Translations under genes and position numbers: made by a program
From: Verrucomicrobiia bacterium
GTDB taxonomy: Bacteria; Verrucomicrobiota; Verrucomicrobiia; Limisphaerales; UBA11358
Direction: 5' to 3'
Length of the DNA: 60,578 nt
Assembly (NCBI GenBank): GCA_031290985.1
Contig: JARLJW010000075.1
Coordinates: 1-60,578, forward strand
Part shown: one piece after another, positions 34,901-43,909 of the stretch
How positions within the stretch are numbered: position 1 is the first letter of the stretch
Layout: each line of letters begins with the position of its first letter
The notes under the pieces: generated by a model
The model's database searches: none
The model's input: the letters and a program-made list of their open reading frames with translations, nothing else
What the model was told of the DNA's origin: nothing

Positions 34901-36402
34901 GTGGCCGGCACGGAACTGATGTTGATGGTGTTCGTCGTTCCGTTAAGATTCAACGTGGTCACCACCACATTGGTCTGGATGCCGGACACGGGCAGTTGCA
35001 GTGTCGCACCGGAAAGCGTCACCGTTTTAAGCGGTGCGATCGCCGTGCCGATGGAGCCCAGCAGGCTGGTGATGCCCAGCGTGCCGCCGGTCATGTTGAT
35101 GTTGGCCGTGGCGTTGGCGGAGGCCAGAACGCCGTTGGTGACAGTGGCGGCCAGGACCGTGCCGCCATTGATGTTCAAGGTGCCCGACCCGTAGGTTCCA
35201 CCGGCGCCATTCACAAAGAACGAGAGGCAGATCGCGTTATTCACCACGAGCGTGGCCGTGTCATTCACGTTCATGATTCCCGGAGGCGCGCTGGAGCCGC
35301 CGGTGGCCGGGCGATAACCGAGGTACAAGGTGTTCACATTGTTGGTGCCGCCGGCGAAAGTGAAGGTTCCCGAGCCGTTGCCCGTGCCGGAACTGGCACC
35401 GCCTTCGCCCAAGCCCACGAGCATCGTGTCCACCAGCGCATCCAACGAGCCGCCGCTGAAATCGACCGTGCCGGCACATCCGCTGCCGGTGGTGGATTGA
35501 TTTGAATTGTCACCCACCTTCCAGGTGGCCACGCGGCTGGAGGGGCCATTGGTCCCGCGAAACACCGCCACCGGCGCAAGGTTGGTGAAGACCGGATTGA
35601 ACGCGAGCAACGCCCCGGAACCTTGTTTGTCGGCCCCCACCGTGATGGAGTTCACATTGATCGTGTTCATGATCCCCAGATACATCGGAACTTGAAGACT
35701 GGAGCCGTTGCCGAGATTTTCACCGATCTCGATCTGGCCTTGGTTACCGGTGCCGCGTGACGTAAAACCAAGCATGTTGATGACATTGGTCTTGGCGAGA
35801 TATAGCTGTCCTTTTTGCCGGGCGACCGCAGGGTTGGGAGTGTTATAAACGCCCACCGTGATGCCGCCGAGCGTGGCGTTGAAAGTATTCAGATTGGTCA
35901 TGTTTATCGTGGCGATGCAGCCGTTGCCGGTGTCGCCCTGGCTGACGCTCAAATTCGCGGCGGCGTTGCTGACCACCAACGTGCCCGCGCCAGTGAACGC
36001 CGCGCTGATCTGGCTGTTGGGAGTATCGACATCATAACCGGCGCGCAAGCCGCCCAAAACGGTCAGGGTCTGGCCCGCGCCGATCTGGGTTGTGTGATAA
36101 AACCCCGCACCGCCGCTGGTGTTCGTGTTGGCGAATTGCAGTGAGGCGATCGTGCCGGCGAAACCGCCGTCCACGATGTTATCCACCGTGCCCGCAGCGG
36201 TCGCGGCCGTGGCGTTGTTCGTGAACACCACGCCGTTGAGGGAAGTCGGAACGGCACCTGCCGGCCAGTTTCCGGTGGTGGACCAGTTTTGATTGGCGCC
36301 ACCGCCGGTCCAAGATTCGGTTTGGGCCGAAGCCGGTTGGGCGGCGAAAAGGCCCAGGATAACAACGGTGGACGCTTGCAGATAACGGAGCGTTTTTTTC
36401 AT
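31912..36402 (-). CDS. Secreted autotransporter-associated beta-strand repeat protein
   Basis: 1496 residues. The ATG at 36402 is chosen because it opens on a signal peptide (MKKTLRYLQAS ... LFAAQPASAQ). Most of the protein is a long parallel beta-helix built of repeats such as GGITINAGTVQFGNGGTSGN, TLVKLGSSTLALNGGNG and SVQGGTLRVGNNNAFGGG, matching the autotransporter-associated beta-strand (PATR) repeat, with W-D motifs (WKGAVGANWDTSSGDW, WDSTASALWDAGTTSNW) separating segments. No outer-membrane beta-barrel is visible at the C-terminus; instead there is an 80-residue tail ending in QGYYLIRVP, as on other exported proteins here. Probably a surface fibre or carbohydrate-binding scaffold. The second operator-like box (CRCCCG-TT-CGGGYG) lies 55 bp upstream of the ATG. 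Confidence 0.82.
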   Translation of the reverse strand: MKKTLRYLQASTVVILGLFAAQPASAQTESWTGGGANQNWSTTGNWPAGAVPTSLNGVVFTNNATAATAAGTVDNIVDGGFAGTIASLQFANTNTSGGAGFYHTTQIGAGQTLTVLGGLRAGYDVDTPNSQISAAFTGAGTLVVSNAAANLSVSQGDTGNGCIATINMTNLNTFNATLGGITVGVYNTPNPAVARQKGQLYLAKTNVINMLGFTSRGTGNQGQIEIGENLGNGSSLQVPMYLGIMNTINVNSITVGADKQGSGALLAFNPVFTNLAPVAVFRGTNGPSSRVATWKVGDNSNQSTTGSGCAGTVDFSGGSLDALVDTMLVGLGEGGASSGTGNGSGTFTFAGGTNNVNTLYLGYRPATGGSSAPPGIMNVNDTATLVVNNAICLSFFVNGAGGTYGSGTLNINGGTVLAATVTNGVLASANATANINMTGGTLGITSLLGSIGTAIAPLKTVTLSGATLQLPVSGIQTNVVVTTLNLNGTTNTINISSVPATVITYPTQIPLIAYTGGIGGGGFNMGVSNLPGTYQGYISNNTANLSIDLVLTSGPTNISTLEWKGAVGANWDTSSGDWFNGASSVAYFDGAAVLFDDTATGPTAVNLTAVRSPAGMTVSNNALPYAFSGAGVGGAGSLTKHGNGTLLFTNSGNSFAGGITINAGTVQFGNGGTSGNLPTTGNVLDNGNLVINRSGNVTLPNTISGSGTFTKNGSSVLTVLASNDFSGTAVVVNGTMVLNGVLSGTLTNAPGTTIGGSGTNAGLINAAGLIQPSAATATPTTFTSGGTTTLSPGATLAFDLNATDSTVGNGVNDLLAITGDLDVNNNTIALNISGVPQAGNTYTLINFTGNQNGSFNSAVTAGHLGATLNQGTSPVTVTLTGSGANLKWDSTASALWDAGTTSNWLNLATSAQDVFYAGDAVLLDDSVSGVVTNITIPAGVTVSPLVITNNSSTHNYAIAGPGQIGGNGTLVKLGSSTLALNGGNGGFSGTVSVQGGTLRVGNNNAFGGGSVLVGNGGTLDLNGAGLGGVPVTIAGPGVGSNGALVNSGADQIHALNIVKLAGNATIGGTGRWDLRVNGANNAQLTSADGNTYNLVKKGSNLVALVTCTIDQSIGDIDVQGGNFGLQLPGTSQNSGSWFGDTSHSVTVESGALFEVNTLGSAYPLYRTVALNDGSTFLSDAGDNALGGSVVLSGNATINVTGGTSPWLLVSGVISGPGNLILNGTLPLQMSSTNTYTGSTLINSGKLNLINNPAGGDGAIFSSSKIVIGASAGLDVSLRSDPTLNLAGGQTLQGNGYVNGALVVGAGATLSAGTNSSATGALTCSNNVTLLGNALMKLNPAGSASDVINVVNGSSLTLGGTLTVTNISGSSFAIGNSFHLFNAATYSGTFTSITPATPGAGLAWDTNNLTSGVLAVVSGVVPQPGITSISFSGSNLVINGTNSLAGEQYNVLTTTNLMLPLANWTVLPTNTFSAGTFSITNTVSPGAPQGYYLIRVP

Positions 36403-36457
36403 GTGTGTGGTTTTTTGGGGTGGGTGGCTACTGTAAAATGGCTGTGGAAATCTAACC

Positions 36458-36477
36458 ATCGCCCGTTCGGGTGGGAG
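36458..36477. promoter_or_regulatory. CRCCCG-TT-CGGGYG box, site A
   Basis: ATCGCCCGTTCGGGTGGGAG. The core CGCCCG-TT-CGGGTG is a palindrome allowing G:T-type symmetry. It lies 55 bp upstream of the autotransporter-repeat ATG, and the same 20 bases recur exactly at 50709-50728. Confidence 0.72.
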
Positions 36478-36489
36478 CGGGTGGACGGG

Positions 36490-37416
<927 letters not shown>

Positions 37417-37501
37417 GGTTCGAATCGTGGTGTAAGATTTTTTATGCGTCGGTGTGTTGGGGGCTGAGTAAATGAATATAGGAGGCAGGGCATCTGGAAC
37501 A

Positions 37502-37521
37502 ATCACCCGTTCGGGCGAGAG
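37502..37521. promoter_or_regulatory. CRCCCG-TT-CGGGYG box, site B
   Basis: ATCACCCGTTCGGGCGAGAG. The core CACCCG-TT-CGGGCG differs from sites A and C at two symmetry-related positions that keep the purine/pyrimidine pattern. It lies between the prepilin gene (85 bp) and the divergent sensor kinase gene (139 bp). Confidence 0.72.
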
Positions 37522-37588
37522 CGCGGGTGATGTCTGCCGACTAAGCTGGTGAAGCCTTTACCCGTGACCGCCGCCGCCGCCGGCCAAA

Positions 37589-37651
37589 TTATTTTGGGTT
37601 CAGGCGGAACATCTGGTTGCCGTCCTCCGGCTGGCGGATATACAGTTCGCA
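37589..37651 (-). pseudogene. C-terminal remnant of a secreted protein gene
   Basis: On the minus strand this stretch encodes CELYIRQPEDGNQMFRLNPK followed by a stop, the style of C-terminus found on many exported proteins of this group. No matching upstream coding sequence remains, because the sensor kinase start at 37661 lies directly next to it. Confidence 0.45.
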
Positions 37652-37660
37652 CCAGGCACC

Positions 37661-40600
37661 ATGAACCAACCACGGCCCAATGCCTTGATACGCGCGCCTC
37701 GCCGGCCCGGCTGGTGGCTCGCCGCCGGCTGGTTTTGTTTTCTCATCCAAACGGTGGTCGCAGCGGATTCCACCAATGCCGACTGGTCGCTACATAGCTG
37801 GCAGACCGATGACGGCCTGCCGAACAACAACGTCACCAGCCTGATGCAGACGCGCGACGGCTATTTGTGGGTGGCGACGGCCGGGCATTTTACGCGGTTT
37901 GACGGCGTCCGTTTTGAGGAGTTCGCCTCCCGCAACATCATCACCAATTACAGCGGTTACTCGGAGCGCGGCGGCGTGTTGCTGGAAGATTCCAAGGGCG
38001 GGTTCTGGCTGACGCTGGTGCATGGCCCGGTGGTGTGCCTGAATTCCGGCGGCGTGCAGGCCTTCACCAACAATCTGCCGGACTACGTGGTGCTTGGGAT
38101 GGTGGAAGATGGCGAGGGTGCGGTCTGGATCACTTACCACGGCAACGTTGTCTGCCGGATCAAGGATGGCTCCGTGACGCGTTTCGGCGAGGCGGATGGC
38201 CTGCCGGCGCGGTATGATTGTGCGCTCGCCCGGGACAATCAGGGTCGCATCTGGTTCGTCAAAGATGGCCAGTTCGGCGTGTTCCGGAAGGGTCGTTTTG
38301 AAATCTTCAACAAAACCCTCGGCCGCAATGTGCGGCTGGCCGGCGCGGCGGACGGCGGCATCTGGGTCTGCTCCGGGCGGGAACTTTTCAAAAGCGATGG
38401 CGACGGCAATTTAAAATCCCTGGGCATCTGCAAATCCGATGTCTCCACCGCCGACCCCACCTGCTTGGTCGAGGACAAGACCGGCGCGGTGTGGATCGGC
38501 ATGGCGGCGAGCGGATTGTTCCGCTATGGCACCAATGGGTTTGAAAGCATCCCCACGTCGCACCCGTATATTTCCAGTTTGTTGCAAGATCGGGAAGGTG
38601 ACCTTTGGGTGGGCACCAGCGGCGGCGGCCTCGACCGCATCCGTCCGCGTGCCTTCACGATGGAAGACAAGACGACGGGCCTGCCGTTCGGCGCCATGCA
38701 ATCCGTCTGTGAAGACGCCCACGGGGTGGTCTGGGCCACCACGCAAAGCGGCATGGTGGTGTGCCGGAGCAACGGCGGCTGGCGCACGGTTTCGGACGCC
38801 ACCAACTGGCCACCCGTGAAGGCCACCTGTGTGACGGCGGACCGCGCGGGGTCGGTCTGGGTCGGCACCCGCAGCCACATGTTGGTCGGCCTGCACGACG
38901 GCGAAATCACAACGTGGCGGGCGGAGAATGGCTTCGACGGGCATGTGGTGCGCGGTTTGTTGACCGACACCAATGACGACCTGTGGATCATCGAAGAAGA
39001 CCCGGCCATTGTGCAATGCCTGCACGGCGGGGAATTGAAAACGCTAAGCCTGCCGGAAAACGCGGGGGTGCCGCGCGCCTCGTGTGGCGACACGGCGGGA
39101 AATATCTGGATCGGCACCTCGAAAGGCGTCCTGTTGCGGCTGCGTAATGACATCATCAGCGATGTCACCACGAACATCTCCGGCTTCTCCTCCTCGATCC
39201 GATGCCTGGCGACGACCCCGGACGGCAGCCTGTGGATCGGTTACGCCGGGCAAGGTTTGGGACGGTTCAAGGATGGTGTCTTTAAAAAAATCACCACCGC
39301 GCAGGGGCTGTTCAATGATGACATTTCTCAAATCATCGCCGACGAGCGCGGCTGGTTGTGGTTCGGCTCGGATGGCGGAATTTTCAAGGCGCGGCTGCAT
39401 GAATTGAACGATGTGGCCGAGGGCCGCGCGGCGGACGTGCTTTCCGTTTATTACGGCAAGGGCAATTCCCTCCCGAGCCTCCAGGCCAGCCTGGGCTTCT
39501 CGCCCAACGTGCTGCACAGCCACGATGACCGGCTGTGGCTGCCCGCGTTGACGGGCCTGGCCGTCGTCAACCTCGACAACCTCCGGGAAAATCTGCGGCC
39601 GCCGCCGGTGCTGCTGAAGCAGGTGATAATGGATGATCGGTGCATCGGGACCTACGGCGGATCCATCCCGGTGCGGGATGCTGTGGACCTCGCGGACCCG
39701 CGAGCCGGGCTGGAACTGCCGCCCGGCCACCGGCGGCTTGAATTTGATTTCACCGCGTTGTGTTACAGTGCGCCGGAAAATGTGCATTTTCAATACCGGC
39801 TGGCTGGCTACGATGATGACTGGGCCGATGCCGGGCCGCGGCGCAGCATCGATTATTCGCGGCTGGCGGCGGGCAGTTACCAGTTCTTGGTCCGCGCCCG
39901 GAACGGGGACAGTCCTTGGAGCGAAACAAGCCGCGTCAACCTGGTCGTGTCGCCCTTCTTCTGGCAGACATGGTGGTTTCGTTCGCTGGTCCTGGCGTTG
40001 TTCACGCTGACATTGATTGCCATCGTGCGCTACGTCTCGTTCCGCCGGCTGCACGCCAAATTGCGCGCGCTGGAACAACAGGCCGCGCTCGACAAGGAAC
40101 GTTCGCGCATCGCCAAGGACATCCATGACGACCTCGGCGGCAGTCTGACCCAGATCAAGCTCCTGTTTGAACTCACCCAGCGCAAACGGACCGAACCCGA
40201 CAAGGTGGAATCACTCGGACGCGAGGGGCTGGCCACGACGCGGCAGATCATCAAGTCCATGGATGAAATCGTCTGGGCGGTCAACCCGCGCAACGACTCG
40301 CTGCCGCACCTGATCGATTACCTCGGCCAGTTTGCCATCGAATTTCTCGCGTACGCAGACATCCGCTGCCGCGTGGACCTGCCGGACCGCCCGGTCGAGT
40401 GGGCGGTTTCGCCCGAGGCGCGGCACAACCTGTTTCTCGCCGTAAAGGAGGCGTTGAACAATGTCATCCGCCATGCCGGCGCCAGCGAGGTCTGGCTGCG
40501 CGTGGCCGCATCGGAGAGCACGCTGACCATCCTCATCGAGGACAATGGCCGGGGCATCGCCGGCCGCGCCAATGATGAATTTGCGAACGGCCTTTCCAAC

Positions 40601-40705
40601 ATGAACCAGCGCATGGCGGACATTGGCGGCCGGTCAAACATCGAAAACATCGCCGAAACCGGCACGCGGGTTGCCCTCATCTTTCCCAAACCCAATGGCA
40701 AATGA
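37661..40705 (+). CDS. Sensor histidine kinase with Reg_prop/Y_Y_Y periplasmic propeller
   Basis: 1014 residues. After a signal/membrane segment (GWWLAAGWFCFLIQTVVA, about 17-34) come some 700 residues of two-component regulator propeller repeats, recognisable by WxxxDGLPNNNVTSLMQTRDGYLWVAT-like units and repeated 'GxLWVGT' (for example EGDLWVGTSGGGL). The Y_Y_Y domain follows (FQYRLAGYDDDWAD, about 700-760), then a transmembrane helix (about 770-790), a HisKA_3 dimerisation domain with His822 in IAKDIHDDLGGSL, and a HATPase_c domain (EALNNVIRHA, EDNGRGI). This is the architecture of sugar-sensing kinases near polysaccharide utilisation loci. It starts at ATG 37661. Its stop overlaps the start of the response regulator (ATGA). 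Site B lies 139 bp upstream, so it may be autoregulated. Confidence 0.93.
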   Translation: MNQPRPNALIRAPRRPGWWLAAGWFCFLIQTVVAADSTNADWSLHSWQTDDGLPNNNVTSLMQTRDGYLWVATAGHFTRFDGVRFEEFASRNIITNYSGYSERGGVLLEDSKGGFWLTLVHGPVVCLNSGGVQAFTNNLPDYVVLGMVEDGEGAVWITYHGNVVCRIKDGSVTRFGEADGLPARYDCALARDNQGRIWFVKDGQFGVFRKGRFEIFNKTLGRNVRLAGAADGGIWVCSGRELFKSDGDGNLKSLGICKSDVSTADPTCLVEDKTGAVWIGMAASGLFRYGTNGFESIPTSHPYISSLLQDREGDLWVGTSGGGLDRIRPRAFTMEDKTTGLPFGAMQSVCEDAHGVVWATTQSGMVVCRSNGGWRTVSDATNWPPVKATCVTADRAGSVWVGTRSHMLVGLHDGEITTWRAENGFDGHVVRGLLTDTNDDLWIIEEDPAIVQCLHGGELKTLSLPENAGVPRASCGDTAGNIWIGTSKGVLLRLRNDIISDVTTNISGFSSSIRCLATTPDGSLWIGYAGQGLGRFKDGVFKKITTAQGLFNDDISQIIADERGWLWFGSDGGIFKARLHELNDVAEGRAADVLSVYYGKGNSLPSLQASLGFSPNVLHSHDDRLWLPALTGLAVVNLDNLRENLRPPPVLLKQVIMDDRCIGTYGGSIPVRDAVDLADPRAGLELPPGHRRLEFDFTALCYSAPENVHFQYRLAGYDDDWADAGPRRSIDYSRLAAGSYQFLVRARNGDSPWSETSRVNLVVSPFFWQTWWFRSLVLALFTLTLIAIVRYVSFRRLHAKLRALEQQAALDKERSRIAKDIHDDLGGSLTQIKLLFELTQRKRTEPDKVESLGREGLATTRQIIKSMDEIVWAVNPRNDSLPHLIDYLGQFAIEFLAYADIRCRVDLPDRPVEWAVSPEARHNLFLAVKEALNNVIRHAGASEVWLRVAASESTLTILIEDNGRGIAGRANDEFANGLSNMNQRMADIGGRSNIENIAETGTRVALIFPKPNGK

Positions 40706-41412
40706 ACCCGTCACTTTCAATTTCCTTGCCTGATGTTTTGACACCGGACAGGATGACGCCAATGCCCATTTCCGTTTCCATCGTCGAGGACAATCCCGGG
40801 ACGCGCAACAACCTCGTCAAGCTCCTGGGCGGCGAGCCGCAATTGCGCCTGCTGCATGCCTACGCCAGCGGCGAGGAGGCCGTGCGCGGCATTTTGTCGG
40901 TCCAGAAGCCCGACGTGGTGGTGGTGGACATCAAACTGCCCGGCATGAGCGGCATTGAATGCGTGGCCAAGCTGAAGGCCACGATGCCGGACCTGCGCGT
41001 GCTCATCTTGACGACCTATCAGGAATCAGATCTCATCTTCAACTGCCTGCGGGCCGGTGCGAACGGGTATCTGCTGAAGGAGATGCCGGCGGAAGAATTG
41101 ATCCAGGCCATCCAACAGGTCCACTCCGGCGGCGCCCCCATGTCCATGCAGATCGCGCGCAAAGTGGTGGCCTACTTTCACGAGATCAAGAAGCCGCAGC
41201 CGGCCGCCGCCAAGCTCACCGCCCGCGAGCAGGAGATCCTGGCGTTGCTGGCCAAGGGCTACCTCTACAAGGAAATCGCCGACCAACTCGGCATCAGCTT
41301 GAACACGATGAAATCGCACCAGCATGCGATCTATGAAAAGCTCCATGTGCAGTCGCGCACCGAGGCGACGTTGAAATTTCTCGGGCAGGACCAGCCTAAT
41401 ACTGGACGGTAA
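40702..41412 (+). CDS. NarL/LuxR-type response regulator
   Basis: 236 residues. The receiver domain begins near residue 22 (PISVSIVEDN); Asp76 in DVVVVDIKLPGMSG is the phosphorylation site, and Lys126 (GYLLKEM) completes the pocket. The DNA-binding domain (171-221, LTAREQEILALLAKGYLYKE, then IADQLGISLNTMKSH) is a LuxR-type four-helix HTH. The ATG at 40702 overlaps the kinase stop; ATGs at 40753 and 40762 are alternatives that would fit the domain border better. NarL-type regulators bind short palindromes as dimers, so it is the natural candidate for the CRCCCG-TT-CGGGYG boxes. The 3' end overlaps the convergent enzyme gene by 17 bp. Confidence 0.92.
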   Translation: MNPSLSISLPDVLTPDRMTPMPISVSIVEDNPGTRNNLVKLLGGEPQLRLLHAYASGEEAVRGILSVQKPDVVVVDIKLPGMSGIECVAKLKATMPDLRVLILTTYQESDLIFNCLRAGANGYLLKEMPAEELIQAIQQVHSGGAPMSMQIARKVVAYFHEIKKPQPAAAKLTAREQEILALLAKGYLYKEIADQLGISLNTMKSHQHAIYEKLHVQSRTEATLKFLGQDQPNTGR

Positions 41413-43174
41413 AAAAATTCCAGGCGGCGCCGGTGGGGATCTTGTTTGTCACGCTGAAATTTCCGTTCGTGCCAAACACATTCGTCGCCAGCGGAGTCCA
41501 TTGGCTGAGCGGCCGGGTCAGATTGGTGCTCCCCAGCAGATGGTACGTGGCCCCGATGAATCCGTTCGTGCCGCTCACCATAATATTTGTGCCGGCCAGG
41601 CTCGTGTGGACGATGACTGGATGCGGCTTCACCACCAAGGTGATGGGAGCCGTGCGTGTACCCATGCTGCTGGTGCCGAGAAGGGTCAGTCCATTGGTCA
41701 GCGAATAAATGCCGCCGGTGGCGGAGTTGGAGACCGCGAGCGTCAGGGTGGAAACCCCCGAACCACCGGTGATGCTGGCCGGATTGAAGCCGGCCGCAAC
41801 ACCTTTCGGCAGATGACCAGCCGAGAGGGTGACCGTGCCGGTGTAGCCGGCGAGCGGATTCACGATGACCGTGGCGGTGAGGTCGCTGCCGGCGGCGGTG
41901 CTTTGCATCCACGGGGTGGAGATCGTGAAGTCGGCTGTGTTGTCGTTGGTCGGATAAACGCCGGTGGCCCGCGCATTTTTCGCCCACAGGATCAACGCAT
42001 CGTAGATCGGGGTGCTGCCCTGCGATCCCTGCGCGATGTCCATGTTGGCCATGATGGCGTAGGCCATCGACCCAAAATTCGCCGCCGGCAGCCAGCCCGG
42101 GTAGATGAAGTTGCGCGGACTGTTCGGGCTGCTGGTGCCGTTGACGTAATAGGAGATGTGGTTGGTGCTGACGTTCATCACATACCGGAGCGTGTTGGCG
42201 AAGGGCACCAGCGTAGCGTTGGAAAGCGCGTAGCGTCCACTCTCCCACGCACGGGTGATGCCCCACACGTCGTAGGTCGAGTGCAGCGTGTTGTCCTCGC
42301 TGCCACCGCTGCCCGGGGCGTACGTCCAGTTATACACCGGGAAGCCGTTGGTGGTGTAAGGCTGCAAGGCGGCGGTGAAAGTGTTGATGGCCGCCACCAC
42401 AATCGCGTCATACTCAGTCACACGCGCCGGGCTGTCGCCGAGCAGTTGATGGCACTCCGACAGGCGCTGGAAGCCGTTGAGGAACATCATCTGCCGGTTG
42501 TAGGCATTGACGTTTTCATTCTCCGCCGTCCACGCCGCGCTCGCCGGGGCGACGATCTGGTAATTCGCGTTGACGAACCACTTGAGCATGTAGGCGTCCT
42601 GGGTGAAATCCATCTGCGCGATGTAGGTCTGCGCCCGCTTGAAATAGGTCGCGCCGTTGGTATACGGATCGCCATCGGGCACCGTGGCATTCCACAGCCA
42701 CGGGCTTTGCAAAATCAGCCGCGCGCAAAAGGCGATGTGCCCGACGATGTCGTTGTTCTCGCAGCCGGCGTAGCCGGCCTGGATGTTCACCGTGCCGTCG
42801 CTGTTGGTGGCGGGCTTGGTCAGCCAGACAGGATCACGACTGCCCGTCCACATGATGCTCCCCGTGTTGGTGTTGTTGCGCAAGGCGAGGAAGGCATCGG
42901 CAAATAAAATCATCTCATTGAGCATCACCGGATCATTCGTTACTTCGTACATCAAGCCCAGTGATTCGCAGTCCATCCCGGCGTTGCCGTCGGCCAGGGT
43001 GTTATCATACGTCTGGCCGGTGGGCGGCGTCCGGCTGGCCATGAAGGTTTTATAGGAGCTGATTTCCGTCGTCGTCACCACGCCATTCAAACTTTGGACG
43101 GTCATCGACGCCCGGCAGATCAGGGTGACCGGGCCAAAAGCAAGGCTCAGTAAGATCAAAAATAATATTCTCAT
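41396..43174 (-). CDS. Secreted alpha/alpha-toroid enzyme, possibly a polysaccharide lyase
   Basis: 592 residues with a signal peptide (MRILFLILLSLAFGPVTLICRAS). Residues about 23-410 form a helix-rich domain with repeated acidic/aromatic motifs (GMDCESLGLMYEVTNDPVML, GYAGCENNDIVGH and HSTYDVWGITRAWESGR) typical of alpha/alpha toroid carbohydrate-active enzymes. The pattern (N/S)xHxxYDxxGxxRA recalls alginate/glucuronan lyase-like families such as PL38, but I cannot fix the family. Residues 420-592 hold an Ig-like domain (LAGYTGTVTLSAGHLPKGV) and a C-terminal tail. It is a paralogue of the N-terminal domain of the protein at 47028-50600. It is the last gene of the leftward enzyme run and overlaps the regulator gene tail to tail. 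Confidence 0.7.
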   Translation of the reverse strand: MRILFLILLSLAFGPVTLICRASMTVQSLNGVVTTTEISSYKTFMASRTPPTGQTYDNTLADGNAGMDCESLGLMYEVTNDPVMLNEMILFADAFLALRNNTNTGSIMWTGSRDPVWLTKPATNSDGTVNIQAGYAGCENNDIVGHIAFCARLILQSPWLWNATVPDGDPYTNGATYFKRAQTYIAQMDFTQDAYMLKWFVNANYQIVAPASAAWTAENENVNAYNRQMMFLNGFQRLSECHQLLGDSPARVTEYDAIVVAAINTFTAALQPYTTNGFPVYNWTYAPGSGGSEDNTLHSTYDVWGITRAWESGRYALSNATLVPFANTLRYVMNVSTNHISYYVNGTSSPNSPRNFIYPGWLPAANFGSMAYAIMANMDIAQGSQGSTPIYDALILWAKNARATGVYPTNDNTADFTISTPWMQSTAAGSDLTATVIVNPLAGYTGTVTLSAGHLPKGVAAGFNPASITGGSGVSTLTLAVSNSATGGIYSLTNGLTLLGTSSMGTRTAPITLVVKPHPVIVHTSLAGTNIMVSGTNGFIGATYHLLGSTNLTRPLSQWTPLATNVFGTNGNFSVTNKIPTGAAWNFFTVQY

Positions 43175-43213
43175 GCAACGTCTGGTGAAACTTCCGCCTC
43201 GTTATTTTAGTCC

Positions 43214-43900
43214 TTATGGTTTGGCCTTCACCCACATCTTGATGTTCCGGTAGCGCACCTCGGAAAGATCGCTGCCCTCGCGTGAATAGACGCCGCACTT
43301 GAAATAATAATCCCGCGGCCCGCGACCGGGATAGGTGGCGACGAGCACATTGTCCACGTAGATCTTCACCTGCCCGCCCGCGCGCGTGTCATTTTGCATC
43401 TTGAGGTTCCACCAGTGGCCGATGGCATTGGTGCTGACCACGTCATTCACCTTGGGCAGGTCGTGCACTTGGACCGTCACCGTGCCGTCGGGGTGGGCCA
43501 CGACCATCGCCTCCGGCCCATGCGCCGCATCAAACACCTGCCCGATGCACGCGTAGGTTCCCGGGCTGATCATCACGTCGCCGTCGAACATGAATTCGCC
43601 GTCGCGGTAGGTCTCCAGTTTCATCTCCGAACGCGCATTCGTTTTGTTCGGCGGCGGCGCGTGGGGCTTGTCAGTAAAACGGACCCAGAAGTGATGGATG
43701 TCGTTCGTCGGGTCAAAATCGTAGCGGTCGCCGGTTTTCAAATCGAACGGGTGCTGGATTTCATGGGTGAACGGCATGGGCTTCCACCCGTCCGTCAGGC
43801 CGGCGCCGGGAATGGTCCCGGCGCCGCTGACGTGATGGGCGAAACCCAGCACCAGAATGATTACCATTCCGGCGCACAACTGGGAGACGACCTGTTTCAT
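43214..43900 (-). CDS. Secreted beta-jelly-roll polysaccharide lyase-like protein
   Basis: 228 residues with a signal peptide (about 1-26). The body is one beta-sandwich with motifs in the order of the alginate_lyase2 fold: ARSEMKLE (89-96) where PL7 enzymes have RTELR; IGQVFDA (119-125) where they have QIH; and YYFKCGVYSREG (198-209) where they have YFKAGxY. Gln121 and Tyr205 are thus in place, but the His of QIH is replaced by Phe. PL20 glucuronan lyases share this fold and are an alternative. I infer cleavage or binding of a uronic-acid-containing polysaccharide. Its neighbours are the toroid enzyme (39 bp downstream) and the GH8 gene (9 bp upstream), which suggests one transcript. Confidence 0.65.
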   Translation of the reverse strand: MKQVVSQLCAGMVIILVLGFAHHVSGAGTIPGAGLTDGWKPMPFTHEIQHPFDLKTGDRYDFDPTNDIHHFWVRFTDKPHAPPPNKTNARSEMKLETYRDGEFMFDGDVMISPGTYACIGQVFDAAHGPEAMVVAHPDGTVTVQVHDLPKVNDVVSTNAIGHWWNLKMQNDTRAGGQVKIYVDNVLVATYPGRGPRDYYFKCGVYSREGSDLSEVRYRNIKMWVKAKP

Positions 43901-43909
43901 TTCAATATT

